DNA from: Alphaproteobacteria bacterium
GTDB lineage: Bacteria > Pseudomonadota > Alphaproteobacteria > UBA7985 > JAUIBT01
Direction: 5' to 3'
Assembly: GCA_030428255.1 (NCBI GenBank)
Contig: JAUIBT010000001.1
Location: forward strand, 62,001 to 126,000
DNA length: 64,000 nucleotides
The position numbers were made by a program, and so were the translations under genes. A model generated the notes under the pieces. It searched no databases. It worked only from the letters and a program-made list of their open reading frames with translations, and was not told the DNA's origin. Positions 16,394 through 25,722 of the stretch are shown here, piece after piece (the stretch's first letter is position 1; each line of letters starts with the position of its first letter).

Positions 16394-17593
16394 ATGGCCC
16401 TATCCCTGTTTGATCAAAGTGTGATGGCAGCGCTAAAGCGCCTGCTGTCCCATATCTCGTATGGTCGCCTATCGGTGAGCTTCCCCGATGGCAGCCAATT
16501 TCACTATGGCAACAGCAGCAGCCCGCAGGCCACGCTGCACATTCGCTCCATGCGTGGCGTGCGGCGTATCTTGTCCAGCGGCGCCGCGATTGGGCTGGCC
16601 GAAGCCTATATGGCCGAAGAGATTGACACCCCTAATCTTTATGATCTGCTGCATCTGGGCGTCGCCAATCTGACCTTCTATGAAGAAAGCGAAAAGCGCC
16701 ACCCGCTGCGCAACTTCATCATGAAGCTCTATCACCTCATGCGCGCCAACACCAAAGCGGGCTCGCGACGCAATATTGCCGCGCACTATGACTTGGGCAA
16801 TGACTTCTATCAGCTCTGGCTTGACCCCAGCATGACCTATTCCTCGGCGCTGTTTGAGCCCAACGACAATCTGCAGACCGCCCAGCAGCGCAAATATGAG
16901 TCCATCGCACGCATGGCGGATCTGCGCCCCGATAGCCACGTGCTGGAAATCGGCTGCGGCTGGGGCGGCTTTGCCGAATATGCCGCCAAGCAGATTGGAT
17001 GTCGCGTCACGGGAATCACTATTTCGCGCGAGCAATTCGACTTTGCCTCCAAGCGCATGCAACGCCAAGGCCTGAGCGAGAAGGTGGAGCTGCGGATGCA
17101 GGACTACCGCGATGTGCCCGAGCAGTCCTTTGACCGCGCGGTCTCCATCGAAATGTTCGAGGCTGTGGGCGAGCGGTATTGGCCGACTTTCTTCGGCAAG
17201 CTGCGCGATGTCTTGACCCCTGGCGGCCGCGCTGGCCTGCAAATCATCGCCATCGAAGACCCCTACTTCAAAGAATATCAGGAATCGACCGACTTCATTC
17301 AGCAGTACATCTTTCCAGGCGGCATGCTGCCATCGCCGACGCGCTTGCGCGAAGAGATTGAGCGTGCAGGTCTCAAATGGCGGCAGGACTTTGGGCTTGC
17401 CGCCTCCTATGCCCGTACATTGCTGGATTGGAACCAGAACTTCCAGGCCGCCTGGCCCCAAGTTCAGGCTCTGCGCGCAACCTTCGATGAGCGCTTCCGA
17501 CGCATGTGGGAGTTCTATCTGATCTATTGTGCTGTTGGCTTTGAAAGCCCGCGTCTGGACGTTAAACAGATCGCGCTTGTGCGGAGCGCCTGA
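16394..17593 (+). CDS. cfa: Cyclopropane-fatty-acyl-phospholipid synthase
   Basis: A 399-residue SAM-dependent methyltransferase that adds a methylene bridge to unsaturated acyl chains of membrane phospholipids. Typical blocks are NIAAHYDLGNDFYQLWLDPSMTYSSALF before the SAM site, VLEIGCGWGGFAEYA (the SAM-binding glycine loop), GITISREQ and SIEMFEAVGERYW. The ending AVGFESPRLDVKQIAL is as expected for the family. The gene stands alone, and a perfect hairpin overlaps its stop codon. CFA synthases are usually induced in stationary phase or acid stress. Confidence in the family is high. Confidence 0.92.
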   Translation: MALSLFDQSVMAALKRLLSHISYGRLSVSFPDGSQFHYGNSSSPQATLHIRSMRGVRRILSSGAAIGLAEAYMAEEIDTPNLYDLLHLGVANLTFYEESEKRHPLRNFIMKLYHLMRANTKAGSRRNIAAHYDLGNDFYQLWLDPSMTYSSALFEPNDNLQTAQQRKYESIARMADLRPDSHVLEIGCGWGGFAEYAAKQIGCRVTGITISREQFDFASKRMQRQGLSEKVELRMQDYRDVPEQSFDRAVSIEMFEAVGERYWPTFFGKLRDVLTPGGRAGLQIIAIEDPYFKEYQESTDFIQQYIFPGGMLPSPTRLREEIERAGLKWRQDFGLAASYARTLLDWNQNFQAAWPQVQALRATFDERFRRMWEFYLIYCAVGFESPRLDVKQIALVRSA

Positions 17594-17607
17594 TTGCAGG
17601 CGCTCCG
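17582..17607 (+). terminator. Hairpin overlapping the cfa stop codon
   Basis: CGGAGCGCCTG (17582-17592) pairs perfectly with CAGGCGCTCCG (17597-17607) over an ATTG loop. The TGA stop of cfa (17591-17593) lies in the stem-loop junction. No U-run follows. A second weaker hairpin occurs about 25 bp later (CCCCTGATGCAGGGG). Confidence 0.55.
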
Positions 17608-17733
17608 AGCCGCGTACCGGAGCCTCGGCCCCTGATGCAGGGGTCCCCAACCGCAAGCGGCCATGTCCAAGGCCGCCGCTGAGCGACGTTTGGGAGTTTG
17701 CAGCCGCGCCCGCAAACGCAGACCACCGCAGGA

Positions 17734-18351
17734 TTATTTGCAAATCGCCCCGGTGATATTGAGGTCTGATACGTCGGATTTGATCGGAATCGGCGTCTCT
17801 CCTAGCGCCGACGACAAGGCGTGCGTGCGCCGGTCGTGCATCACCAAGCCAATCTCTTCCATATACCAATATGAGTAACGCTTGGTGCGATTGTCAGGGC
17901 CCTCAATCGACTGACCTGCAAGCTTGAGCCCCAATTGCTCACATGCTGCGCGCCCAAAATCGAGCAAGCTGTTTACTTGATCCATATCAGTCGTTGCCAG
18001 GGTGTCACCGGGCAACAGAAAATGATGGTTGTTGGCGTGATATTCAAAGGCCAGGCGCCGGTGATAGCTGCCCTCGGAATCGATAAAGCCACCTGGCAAA
18101 GGCACGACATAGGACCAGCGCCAATCGCCATTGTGCTGGAATTTGAACGGCCGTTCCTTTGCAATAAGCGAGGTCAAAGCTCGTATGTTGTGATGATGCT
18201 CCGTGTTGCCGTCGCAGGCTGATGCTGGCTGGGCCGCCACGATCACCGCTAGGCTGGCAAGGCAAGCGATCAGCTTTGCTAGACCGAGTGCTTTTTGCGG
18301 CTGCACAGTCGATTTTGGGATGACCCACTTGCACTTGAGCCAAAGTTTCAC
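17734..18351 (-). CDS. Secreted protein of unknown function
   Basis: A 205-residue protein starting with GTG, placed 5 nt after a strong GGAGGTGAC-type ribosome site, which decides the start. A basic N terminus and hydrophobic segment (LAKLIACLASLAVIVAAQPASA, about residues 24-46) indicate export. The mature part is rich in Trp, His and Tyr, with DGNTEHHHNIRAL, RRLAFEYHANNHHFLLPGD and SYWYMEEIGLVMHD. I recognise no family. It ends convergently with cfa. Confidence 0.6.
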   Translation of the reverse strand: MKLWLKCKWVIPKSTVQPQKALGLAKLIACLASLAVIVAAQPASACDGNTEHHHNIRALTSLIAKERPFKFQHNGDWRWSYVVPLPGGFIDSEGSYHRRLAFEYHANNHHFLLPGDTLATTDMDQVNSLLDFGRAACEQLGLKLAGQSIEGPDNRTKRYSYWYMEEIGLVMHDRRTHALSSALGETPIPIKSDVSDLNITGAICK

Positions 18352-18495
18352 GTCACCTCCCCAAACAGATCCTGGTTATTGGGCGCAAAGCGGCTCGCCT
18401 TAAGCCTGCCATGCGCACCCAACTAGGTAACCTCAACAGGCTCGGCATTCAATATATGTTATTATGTTTTTTATTATTTATTTGAGATTCAGCGC

Positions 18496-19848
18496 CTAGA
18501 GCTGGTTCCAGCGCCGTCGCGTCAACCCCATGCTCCAAGCCCAGAAAGGCAAGCGCGACAGCAGGTAGACCGCAGCAATGGTCGTCACCCAAGCAAAGAT
18601 GATTTTGACGGACGAATAAACCGGGATCGAGGCCTGCCAGCCCTTTGTTTGCACGTCAAAAATGTCGATCATCATGGGATGGACCAAGTAGGTGCCAAAG
18701 CTGTAGGGGGCCAGCTTAGAAAAGACAGGCGGCCAGGGCCAATGGCTGACCGACAGCAGCGTTAGGACGATCACCAAACAGATTCCGTAATAGGGCAAAT
18801 ACACCAGGCCACGCGGCGGCACCCAGGTTCCGTCTTTCATGATCTGCCAACCGTGGACCGCGAACGCCAGCAAACACAGCGTCAAGACAAGCGTGAACAG
18901 CGGCACAAAGGGGCGCATTAGCGCGACATCGCGCTTCACAAAGCCAAAGATCGAGAACATGGCTAGTCCGTAGCCGGTGTAAGTCAGCATCTTGACCACC
19001 ACCAGCGCCGTGTCGCGGAACAGCCTGAGATCCGGCTGATAGAAATTGGAGTACAAGAAGACATCCGCCTGGTTCTTAAACAACAGCAAGGGAATGACCA
19101 AGAGCCCCAACCAAGGGTGGGTGATCGCCAAGCGATACAGCGGATAGAAGAGCGTCAGCAAAAACAACATCGGCAGGAAGTGCATGTGATACTGCGACTT
19201 GCCCAACGCCAAGTACTTGAACCAGGATTCAGGGTCCGGCACTAGGGCCGCGGGATGGGTCAATAAGAAGCCTGGCAGGCCCAGCCACGTCTCGGGCCGC
19301 TGCTTCCAAATCTCTCCGAACAAGAAAATCTGGTCTAAGATCGCTTGCTCATAACCGAAGGCACCCGCCTTATAGAGCCGGAAGAAGACATAAACCAAGG
19401 TCCAGACCAAGAAGGGCAACAGCAAACGTTTGGCTTGCTTGACGACGTGCGTGCCGTAGTTACCGACAAAACGCTCAAGAGAAACCGCTAGCAAAAACAG
19501 CGACATAACAAAGAAGAATTCAGAGCGCGCAACGTTGGAGATGATGCGACCTGCAATCGGCAGCAATTTCTCCAACATGTCCGCTTCGGGAAAGGGCTTG
19601 CCGTGCGGATCGGTGGTGGCGTGTTCCAAAATCACGAACAGGCAAGCGAAGGTCCGGCTCATATCCAGAGCCGTTATGCGGGTCTTGGTCTGCGGGCGCA
19701 TGCGTGCCCGCTCACCGAAAGCAGAGGCCTCAATGTTGGCGGGTCTGGTGTGAGCGAGCGCGCCATTACCTGGCGTTGCGGTTGTATCTTGTGATGCGGT
19801 CATGGCACTCATGTGGGGTGCTAGGAGGAGGGAGGCTGACCCTAGCAC
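18496..19848 (-). CDS. Acyltransferase 3 (OafA/YrhL-like) membrane protein
   Basis: A protein of about 450 residues with roughly ten transmembrane helices. It has the acyltransferase-3 layout: ALDMSRTFACLFVILEHA near the N terminus (family R-x-x-A-x-x-x-V-x-x-x-H type helix), then RSEFFFVMSLFLLAVSLERF, with SFGTYLVHPMMIDIFDV near the C terminus. Such enzymes transfer acyl groups to sugars, polysaccharides or glycolipids at the cytoplasmic membrane. No good ribosome site distinguishes 19848 from the internal ATGs at residues 12 and 16, so the exact start is open. No operon partner is evident. Confidence 0.8.
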   Translation of the reverse strand: MLGSASLLLAPHMSAMTASQDTTATPGNGALAHTRPANIEASAFGERARMRPQTKTRITALDMSRTFACLFVILEHATTDPHGKPFPEADMLEKLLPIAGRIISNVARSEFFFVMSLFLLAVSLERFVGNYGTHVVKQAKRLLLPFLVWTLVYVFFRLYKAGAFGYEQAILDQIFLFGEIWKQRPETWLGLPGFLLTHPAALVPDPESWFKYLALGKSQYHMHFLPMLFLLTLFYPLYRLAITHPWLGLLVIPLLLFKNQADVFLYSNFYQPDLRLFRDTALVVVKMLTYTGYGLAMFSIFGFVKRDVALMRPFVPLFTLVLTLCLLAFAVHGWQIMKDGTWVPPRGLVYLPYYGICLVIVLTLLSVSHWPWPPVFSKLAPYSFGTYLVHPMMIDIFDVQTKGWQASIPVYSSVKIIFAWVTTIAAVYLLSRLPFWAWSMGLTRRRWNQL

Positions 19849-19984
19849 AGGCCAGGCGCCTCCACTAGCCCAAGCGCAAGGCTAGCACCCAAACCGAGAC
19901 CATGGGCGCGCCCGGTCAGCCCAAACGCAACCGGGACGCGCAGGTGCCTGACTACCCAAAAGCGGCAGCCCTAAACAAGCCGCC

Positions 19985-21769
19985 TTATAGCCAATCGTCT
20001 TCCAAGGCCAAAACGTCTTCGGCACCAGCCGAGACCGTGGCCGCCAAAGCGCCCACACGCGGCAGGACGTGCGAGACATAGAAGGCCGCCGACTTGATTT
20101 TGGACTGCAAGAAGCTGTCCGCCGCCGTCAGCGCCCCGCTGCTCAACTCGTCTTGCGCAGCCTTGGCCGATCGCAGCATGAGCCAGCCACCGGTCACATA
20201 GCCCAGCATCTTCAGATAGGGAACGCCGACTGCTGCCGCCTTGGCGGGTTCATTGGCGTAGGACAGCAGGGCCTGCAGGCCCATTTCTGCCGCTTCCACG
20301 GCCTTGCCCAAGGCTTCTGCCTGGCCCGCGTCAAAGGCGGCCAGCGGACCCTTGGCATCAGCGGCCATTTCCGCCAGCAAGCCGCTGACCCCAGCGCCCT
20401 GATCGCGCAAGGTCTTGCGGAACACCAGGTCGTTGGCCTGAATCGCGGTCGTGCCTTCGTAGATCGGCAGAATGCGCGCGTCGCGATAAAACTGCGCGGC
20501 GCCGGTCTCCTCAATGAAGCCCGTACCACCGTGAACCTGCACCCCCGCCGAGGTCACGTCGAGCGACAGCTCGGTGCTCCAAGCTTTGACGATGGGCACC
20601 AGCAATTCCAGACGGCTGTGGGCAGCGGCGCGCTCTGCCTCACTATCCGCCAAGCGCGAACGATCCATGGCCGCCGCCGCGACATAGGCCAAAGCGCGCA
20701 TGGCCTCGATCTGTGATTTCATTTCCGCCAACAGGCGCTTGACATCGGGATGGCCGATAATGGGGGTTGTCGCACTGCGACCTAAGGGCTGACCTTGCAT
20801 GCGCTCGCGGGCATAGGCCAGGGCGTGCTGGTAGGCCATCTGAGAGATGCCCAATCCCTGTACGCCGACCTCAAACCGGGCCCGGTTCATCATGATGAAC
20901 ATATAGGACAGGCCCTTGTTTTCCTCGCCGATTAGGTAGCCGACAGCGCCGTCATTCTCACCGTATTGCAGCACGCATGTTGGCGAGCCTAGGATGCCCA
21001 ACTTGTCCTCAATGGAGATACAGGTCACATCATTGCGTTCGCCGGGCTGGCCGTTTTCGTCCGGCAGAAACTTCGGCACGATGAACAAGGAAATGCCCTT
21101 GATCCCCTCGGGCGCATCGGGCGTGCGCGCCAACACCAAGTGAATGATGTTGTCGGACATCTCGTGCTCGCCATAGGTGATGAAGATCTTCTGCCCTTTG
21201 ATGCGATAGTGGTCGCCTTCGCGGATCGCCTGAGTGCGTAAGCTGGCCAGGTCTGTGCCAGCTTGCGGTTCGGTCAGGTTCATGGTGCCAGTCCAGCGCC
21301 CTTCGATCAGCGCCGGCAGATAGGTGGCCTTCTGATCATCCGACCCAACCTCTTCCAGCGCATCGATCACGCCCTGGCTCAGCAAGGGGCACAAAGCCAA
21401 GGACATGTTCGCTGCCTGCCACATTTCGCTGACAGCCGTCGCCAGAGTTCGCGGTAAGCCCTGCCCGCCATATTCGGGATCTGCGGCCAGCCCAATCCAT
21501 CCGCCTTCAGCCAGCGCATCGTGCGCCTCTTTGAATCCCTTAGGCACTTGAACGCGACCGTCGCCGATATGGCGGGCGTGCTCAAGGTGGCCGCTGTAGT
21601 TAACGGACGAAAGCGCGTCTTGACACACTTTCGCAGACTCGCTCAGAATCGAATCCACCAGGTCCTCGTCCAGCGCATCATATCCGGGACAGGCCATAAG
21701 ATCGCCGCCACCAACTAAGTGGCGCAGCGCAAAACGCATGTCATCAAGGGGGGCTTCATACAGGGGCAT
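19985..21769 (-). CDS. Acyl-CoA dehydrogenase, DmdC-like large type
   Basis: A 594-residue FAD enzyme, longer than the classic 380-residue acyl-CoA dehydrogenases and matching the length of the DmdC/FadE-like group with a C-terminal helical extension. Visible blocks are MNLTEPQAGTDLASLRTQA (flavin and substrate contacts), QKIFITYGEHEM, LGILGSPTCVLQYG, VHGGTGFIEETGAAQFYRDARILPIYEGTTAIQ and a late extension LKMLGYVTGGW. The start at 21769 (MPLYEAPLDDMRF) matches the family; the longer reading from 21955 is rejected. DmdC acts on methylmercaptopropionyl-CoA, but many paralogues act on fatty acyl-CoAs, and nothing nearby fixes the substrate. Confidence 0.85.
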   Translation of the reverse strand: MPLYEAPLDDMRFALRHLVGGGDLMACPGYDALDEDLVDSILSESAKVCQDALSSVNYSGHLEHARHIGDGRVQVPKGFKEAHDALAEGGWIGLAADPEYGGQGLPRTLATAVSEMWQAANMSLALCPLLSQGVIDALEEVGSDDQKATYLPALIEGRWTGTMNLTEPQAGTDLASLRTQAIREGDHYRIKGQKIFITYGEHEMSDNIIHLVLARTPDAPEGIKGISLFIVPKFLPDENGQPGERNDVTCISIEDKLGILGSPTCVLQYGENDGAVGYLIGEENKGLSYMFIMMNRARFEVGVQGLGISQMAYQHALAYARERMQGQPLGRSATTPIIGHPDVKRLLAEMKSQIEAMRALAYVAAAAMDRSRLADSEAERAAAHSRLELLVPIVKAWSTELSLDVTSAGVQVHGGTGFIEETGAAQFYRDARILPIYEGTTAIQANDLVFRKTLRDQGAGVSGLLAEMAADAKGPLAAFDAGQAEALGKAVEAAEMGLQALLSYANEPAKAAAVGVPYLKMLGYVTGGWLMLRSAKAAQDELSSGALTAADSFLQSKIKSAAFYVSHVLPRVGALAATVSAGAEDVLALEDDWL

Positions 21770-22177
21770 GGTGTCGTGTTTCCTATACAAGAGCCGCAGT
21801 GCAGGTCTGGCGGACGCCGGTCGGCTCGTCTTGAAATGCCTTACCTTAAGGGAAAGGTTGTCACCTATAGGTAGCGCCAGCCCAAATCCAAGTCTAGAGC
21901 ATATTCGGCCCAGCGCAGGGTCCAAAATGCCCCAGCCTGACTGTGTGCGCTCCACAAGACTCTGGCCAAGTGGGCGCTTGAGGTGGCGATGACCTCAGCC
22001 TCGCATCACGCAAAAGCTCGCCGGAAATTGAGTGCAAGTGACCCCAATCCCGGCAAAAACGCAGCCCTTAGGCAAGCAGCCATGCAAAGGGCGCATAGCT
22101 AAAACGCTAGGCTTGCAAGCGAGGCAAGAGCGAGGCATTCCCTAGCTAAATATCTCTGGAAACAGCACGCTGATATT
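21770..22177. other. 408-bp intergenic region between divergent genes, with two palindromes
   Basis: The region separates the acyl-CoA dehydrogenase and the cNMP-domain fusion gene. It holds the imperfect 19-bp palindrome CCTTACCTTAAGGGAAAGG (21839-21857) and, 5 bp further, a perfect 10-bp palindrome ACCTATAGGT (21863-21872). No small gene is convincing. The rest shows nothing that I can assign. Confidence 0.5.
21839..21872 (-). promoter_or_regulatory. Candidate operator pair for the acyl-CoA dehydrogenase gene
   Basis: The two palindromes described for this interval lie 70-100 bp upstream of the dehydrogenase start on its coding strand. An ACCTT...AAGGT dyad between promoter elements is reminiscent of MerR-family sites, which often control acyl-CoA catabolic genes. 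The -35 and -10 matches are weak, so only the dyads themselves are firm. Confidence 0.3.
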
Positions 22178-24790
22178 ATGACATTTCAGAGCCCTAAGCA
22201 GGCCGTCGATGCCCTGATTGACCTTGTGGACGCAAACCGCCCAGGTGGCCTAGATGCGCTCGACTTGACCGAGGCGCGTGTGCTGCTGGCTCGCAGTGCT
22301 AGTTTGCGTTCGTTCAAGGCTGGCGAAACTCTGGTCGAAAACTTTGCGACCGGTGCCTGGCTCTATTTGTTGCTCGATGGCAGCATCACTTTTTGGAGCA
22401 ATGGTCGCGCGGAACGTGAATTGATCACAACCGACGTGCTGTGGACGCCCTTTGGTTGGTCGGCATTGCGTTCGCCGTCGCGTTACTTCAGCCATGTGAC
22501 CAGCGAAAGCCAAGGCCAATATCTCGCCCTGTCCATAGAGGACATACAGCAAATTTCGACCAACCAACCGGAAGCCGCAATTGCTCTGGTCTCATGGTGG
22601 TTTGCCCGCGCCATGCCCTTGACCGAGAAAAATCGGCTGGATCCGGACCAGGATCAAAGCGCGCCTGATGTTCGTGCATTCGCTCATGCCGCGCCGCAAG
22701 ATACCGATATACCGACAATTTGTGACGTTCTGGAGCGCTCGCCAGTCCTTGGTGGCATGGGGCGCGAGACTCTGGAGACTCTGGCGCGCACCGGCAGCGC
22801 CATTCAACTCCAGACGGGCGATTATCTGACCCGCCAAGGCTGCAAGAGCCCCGGCTTGGCGATCATGATTTGGGGTCAGTTCAGTCTCTACTACCGCCCG
22901 AGCGATGCGCCTGAGCAAATCCGTGAGCGGTCGGCAACTCGTCCCGGATCGGTCGTAGCCTGGGGCGGGCTTGAGGGCCAGGACATCAAGGCGATTTACG
23001 ACGTGCAGGCCTCGCGCGATTGTTTGGTCCTGCTGCTAGAGCCGCAGCATTGGAGCGCTCTGGTTGCGAGCCATCCTTATTTGGTCGAAACGCTCTATCA
23101 CAAGCAATTCTGGCTGCTGGGTCGCAGCTTGCGTTCGGCGCGTGCCCTCAAGCAAGTCGATAATTCGCGCTCGGGCATTGAGATCTTGCGCGCCCTTATC
23201 GACGACAACCGCCTCAACCTTCCGCCCTCCTCTTCGCTGTTTGCGATTGAGATTATGTTAAATCACACCGCAACGCGCCCGGTGGCGTTTGACTTGCTCA
23301 ATCGCCTGCCCGATAGCGGCTCAGAGCTTGAGAAGGGCATTGCGGCAGTGGCCTTGGACACGCTGCGGAATTTAGAGCTTGAAACCAGCCTTGCCTCCGC
23401 CTTGGCACTGTGCTGCCCGGATCCGAGCCGGGTCAAATCGCCCAGCCTTGCGCGTCGAACCCGCCACGCGCGTGCCATGGAAGAAGCCCTGAACTTCAGC
23501 GGCTTTCAAATCTCTGGCTTGGATCGCCTGCCAAGCACGGCAAATTGCATCTTCATCTATAACAGCCTGCCGGGCGGTGAAATCAGCCACCTGGCCAACG
23601 GCCAACAGCTTGATCTTTGCGCCGAGTTCATCTCAGCTAAGATCGCCTACCCACAGTATGGCCGACCAGTGGCTTGGATCACACATCCCACTGAGAGCTC
23701 CGCCAGCGCGACCATTCTGGGCGCGATCGCCCCGCCCAACTCTGCGCCAAAGAGCGGCTCGGCCTTCCTCGAAGAAACCCAAGCGGCGCTTGACCATGGG
23801 TGTCCCTTGCTGATCGCGCCCGAGGGCGAAGACGATGGCGACTGGCGTGACCAAAGCACGGCCACCTCGCCCGGCCCATTGCGACCAGGCGCGCTGGTCT
23901 TGGCGCAATCGCTCACGAGCAAGCCCCTGATTGTCCCCGTGGCACTCGCCAACTTTGAATGCGATCCTGCTGATGCCGTCTTGTCGGCTGTCGTGCAAGA
24001 ACCTTTGGACCCGCAAAGCCTTCCTGACTTGGCGGACCGCGCTGCGGTCAAGACCTACTTGTCCGCGCTTCGCAAGCAGTTCAAGGGCTGGGTGGCTGAG
24101 GCGCGCGATCAAGCCTCGGCGCCGCCGCCCGTTGGAGCTGCCCATGTTTGGACCAATCGCCGCTCGGTCGGCTCGCTTGAACGCGAATTCCAGGCCGATG
24201 TCCTGCAGGCCGAGCAGAGCTTTCATGCAAGCCGCGAGCCACAGGGCGAAATCATGCTGTATGGCTCCTCTAGCTTGCGGTATTGGCAAACTGCTGAGGC
24301 CGACTTGGGTCACGCCCCCTTGTTCAATCTGGCCTTTGGCGGATCGACCCTGCCAGCCTGTTACCACTATTTTGATCGCCTCGTGAGCCCTTTGGCCCCG
24401 CGCGGCATGATCTTTTATTGCGGGGACAACGACCTCAGCCGTCACAGCGACCCGGAGCGCGTGTTACGCCACTTCCAGCGCTACGCCGACCGCCAGGCCG
24501 AACGCCTGCCCTACTGCCGAAGCCTTATGGTATCGATCAAACCCAGCCCCTTGCGCTTTGGTTTGATGGAGCAAGTGAAAGCGGCCAATCTGGCGCTGGA
24601 GCAAGAACTGGCCGAACGTCCCACCTGGCGCTTTGTGACCATCTTTGATGCCATGCTGAATGAGCAAGGCAAGCCCAGGCCCGAACTCTACTCTGAGGAC
24701 CGTTTGCACCTCTCGCCCGCGGGTTACGCGCTCTGGGCTCAAGCCTTGCGCCCGCATTTGGCTTGGCTAAACGGCTCCGACGTTTCCTAA
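22178..24790 (+). CDS. Large multidomain protein: two cNMP-binding-like domains, acyltransferase-like segment, SGNH hydrolase
   Basis: An 870-residue protein. Residues about 32-140 and 183-315 each look like a cyclic-nucleotide-binding beta-roll (FKAGETLVENFATGAWLYLLLDGSI; LQTGDYLTRQGCKSPGLAIMIWGQF). Residues about 430-640 resemble a PlsC-like acyltransferase, with IAPEG at 547-550 and a later LIVPVAL strand, but a clear HxxxxD motif is missing. Residues about 690-862 form an SGNH/GDSL esterase domain with GSSS (696-699), GGS (721-723), GDND (749-752) and DRLH (841-844), giving Ser, Gly, Asn and Asp-His. No signal peptide is seen. The architecture suggests a ligand-gated lipid-modifying enzyme; the substrate is unknown. 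It stands alone. Confidence 0.75.
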   Translation: MTFQSPKQAVDALIDLVDANRPGGLDALDLTEARVLLARSASLRSFKAGETLVENFATGAWLYLLLDGSITFWSNGRAERELITTDVLWTPFGWSALRSPSRYFSHVTSESQGQYLALSIEDIQQISTNQPEAAIALVSWWFARAMPLTEKNRLDPDQDQSAPDVRAFAHAAPQDTDIPTICDVLERSPVLGGMGRETLETLARTGSAIQLQTGDYLTRQGCKSPGLAIMIWGQFSLYYRPSDAPEQIRERSATRPGSVVAWGGLEGQDIKAIYDVQASRDCLVLLLEPQHWSALVASHPYLVETLYHKQFWLLGRSLRSARALKQVDNSRSGIEILRALIDDNRLNLPPSSSLFAIEIMLNHTATRPVAFDLLNRLPDSGSELEKGIAAVALDTLRNLELETSLASALALCCPDPSRVKSPSLARRTRHARAMEEALNFSGFQISGLDRLPSTANCIFIYNSLPGGEISHLANGQQLDLCAEFISAKIAYPQYGRPVAWITHPTESSASATILGAIAPPNSAPKSGSAFLEETQAALDHGCPLLIAPEGEDDGDWRDQSTATSPGPLRPGALVLAQSLTSKPLIVPVALANFECDPADAVLSAVVQEPLDPQSLPDLADRAAVKTYLSALRKQFKGWVAEARDQASAPPPVGAAHVWTNRRSVGSLEREFQADVLQAEQSFHASREPQGEIMLYGSSSLRYWQTAEADLGHAPLFNLAFGGSTLPACYHYFDRLVSPLAPRGMIFYCGDNDLSRHSDPERVLRHFQRYADRQAERLPYCRSLMVSIKPSPLRFGLMEQVKAANLALEQELAERPTWRFVTIFDAMLNEQGKPRPELYSEDRLHLSPAGYALWAQALRPHLAWLNGSDVS

Positions 24791-24816
24791 GTCGAGATGC
24801 CCCCTATCGAACAACC

Positions 24817-25722
24817 TCAGGCGGACAAGTCCAAGCGATAGAAGCGCGCGGCAGTGTCAGCGAACACGGCCTGGCGCGCCTCCGGTGGCACCAGCTCGAA
24901 CAGCGTGGTAAACAGGCGGTGATAGTCGGAATAGAGGCTATCGACCGGGAAGTTTGAACCAAACATGCATCGCGCAGGACCGAACAGCTCCAGGCAGGTC
25001 TCGACCAATGGCGCAAAACTTTGGCGGGTCCAAGCGTGATCAAACATGCCCAACCCCGAAAGCTTGACGCTGACCTGAGGCAGCGCCGCCAGCTTGGCTA
25101 GCTCTTGGCGCCAAACGGCCAGACCTTCGGTGCTGCGATCCTGGGGTGAGCCGGCATGACACAGCGCAACCGGCGTGTCAGGCGCTTGCGCAAAGACTTT
25201 GGCCGCCTTACCCATCAGCTCAGGAGTGAGCTGTAGGTCGAAAGACAAGCCGCGCTGACCCAAAGCCTGCAAACCAGCTACGAAACTGGGCTGATCCAGC
25301 AGGGCTTGGGTACCGCTCTTGGCATCCTCCTGAGTAGCACGCCCCACGATCTGACGCAGGCCACGCAAACTTGACAGGGCGCAGAGCCGGTCGAGTTCAT
25401 CGCTCAAGTCTGCGCGGGTCAGGTCACAAAAGGCAACCTGTACCAACGGCCAATCCGGGTTGGCCTGGCTGACGCCCTCGACCCAGCGGGCCTCCTGTAG
25501 TGCGTCGGCTGCACCCACTTGTATGTGGACCGATGCCCGCATGCCCTGAGCGGCCGCGTCGGCGCGAAACTCGGGCAGCAAATAATCCCTTTGGATCGGC
25601 GTCGGATCACCAAAGAACCGCGCGACACCGCGCTCCGCTAGCCAGGGATAGTGAACCGCCGCCAGATCCCACAGGTGATGATGCGCGTCGATCATAGGCA
25701 AGCTCACCAGTCTTGACTCCAT
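24817..25722 (-). CDS. Amidohydrolase-2 family lactonase-type hydrolase (COG3618)
   Basis: A 301-residue TIM-barrel metal hydrolase. It has the opening motif MIDAHHHLWD (His-x-His), the strand end ALCHAGSP, and SGLGMF and MFGSNFPVDSLYSDY with the conserved aspartate. COG3618 includes L-fuconolactonase, sulfomuconolactonase and pyrone dicarboxylate lactonase, so opening of a sugar-acid lactone is a reasonable guess. It is the second gene of a - strand pair, overlapping the SnoaL-like gene by 19 nt. The pair is divergent from the sugar ABC operon across the LacI-type operators. If the internal ATG at 25695 is used, the overlap disappears. Confidence 0.78.
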   Translation of the reverse strand: MESRLVSLPMIDAHHHLWDLAAVHYPWLAERGVARFFGDPTPIQRDYLLPEFRADAAAQGMRASVHIQVGAADALQEARWVEGVSQANPDWPLVQVAFCDLTRADLSDELDRLCALSSLRGLRQIVGRATQEDAKSGTQALLDQPSFVAGLQALGQRGLSFDLQLTPELMGKAAKVFAQAPDTPVALCHAGSPQDRSTEGLAVWRQELAKLAALPQVSVKLSGLGMFDHAWTRQSFAPLVETCLELFGPARCMFGSNFPVDSLYSDYHRLFTTLFELVPPEARQAVFADTAARFYRLDLSA

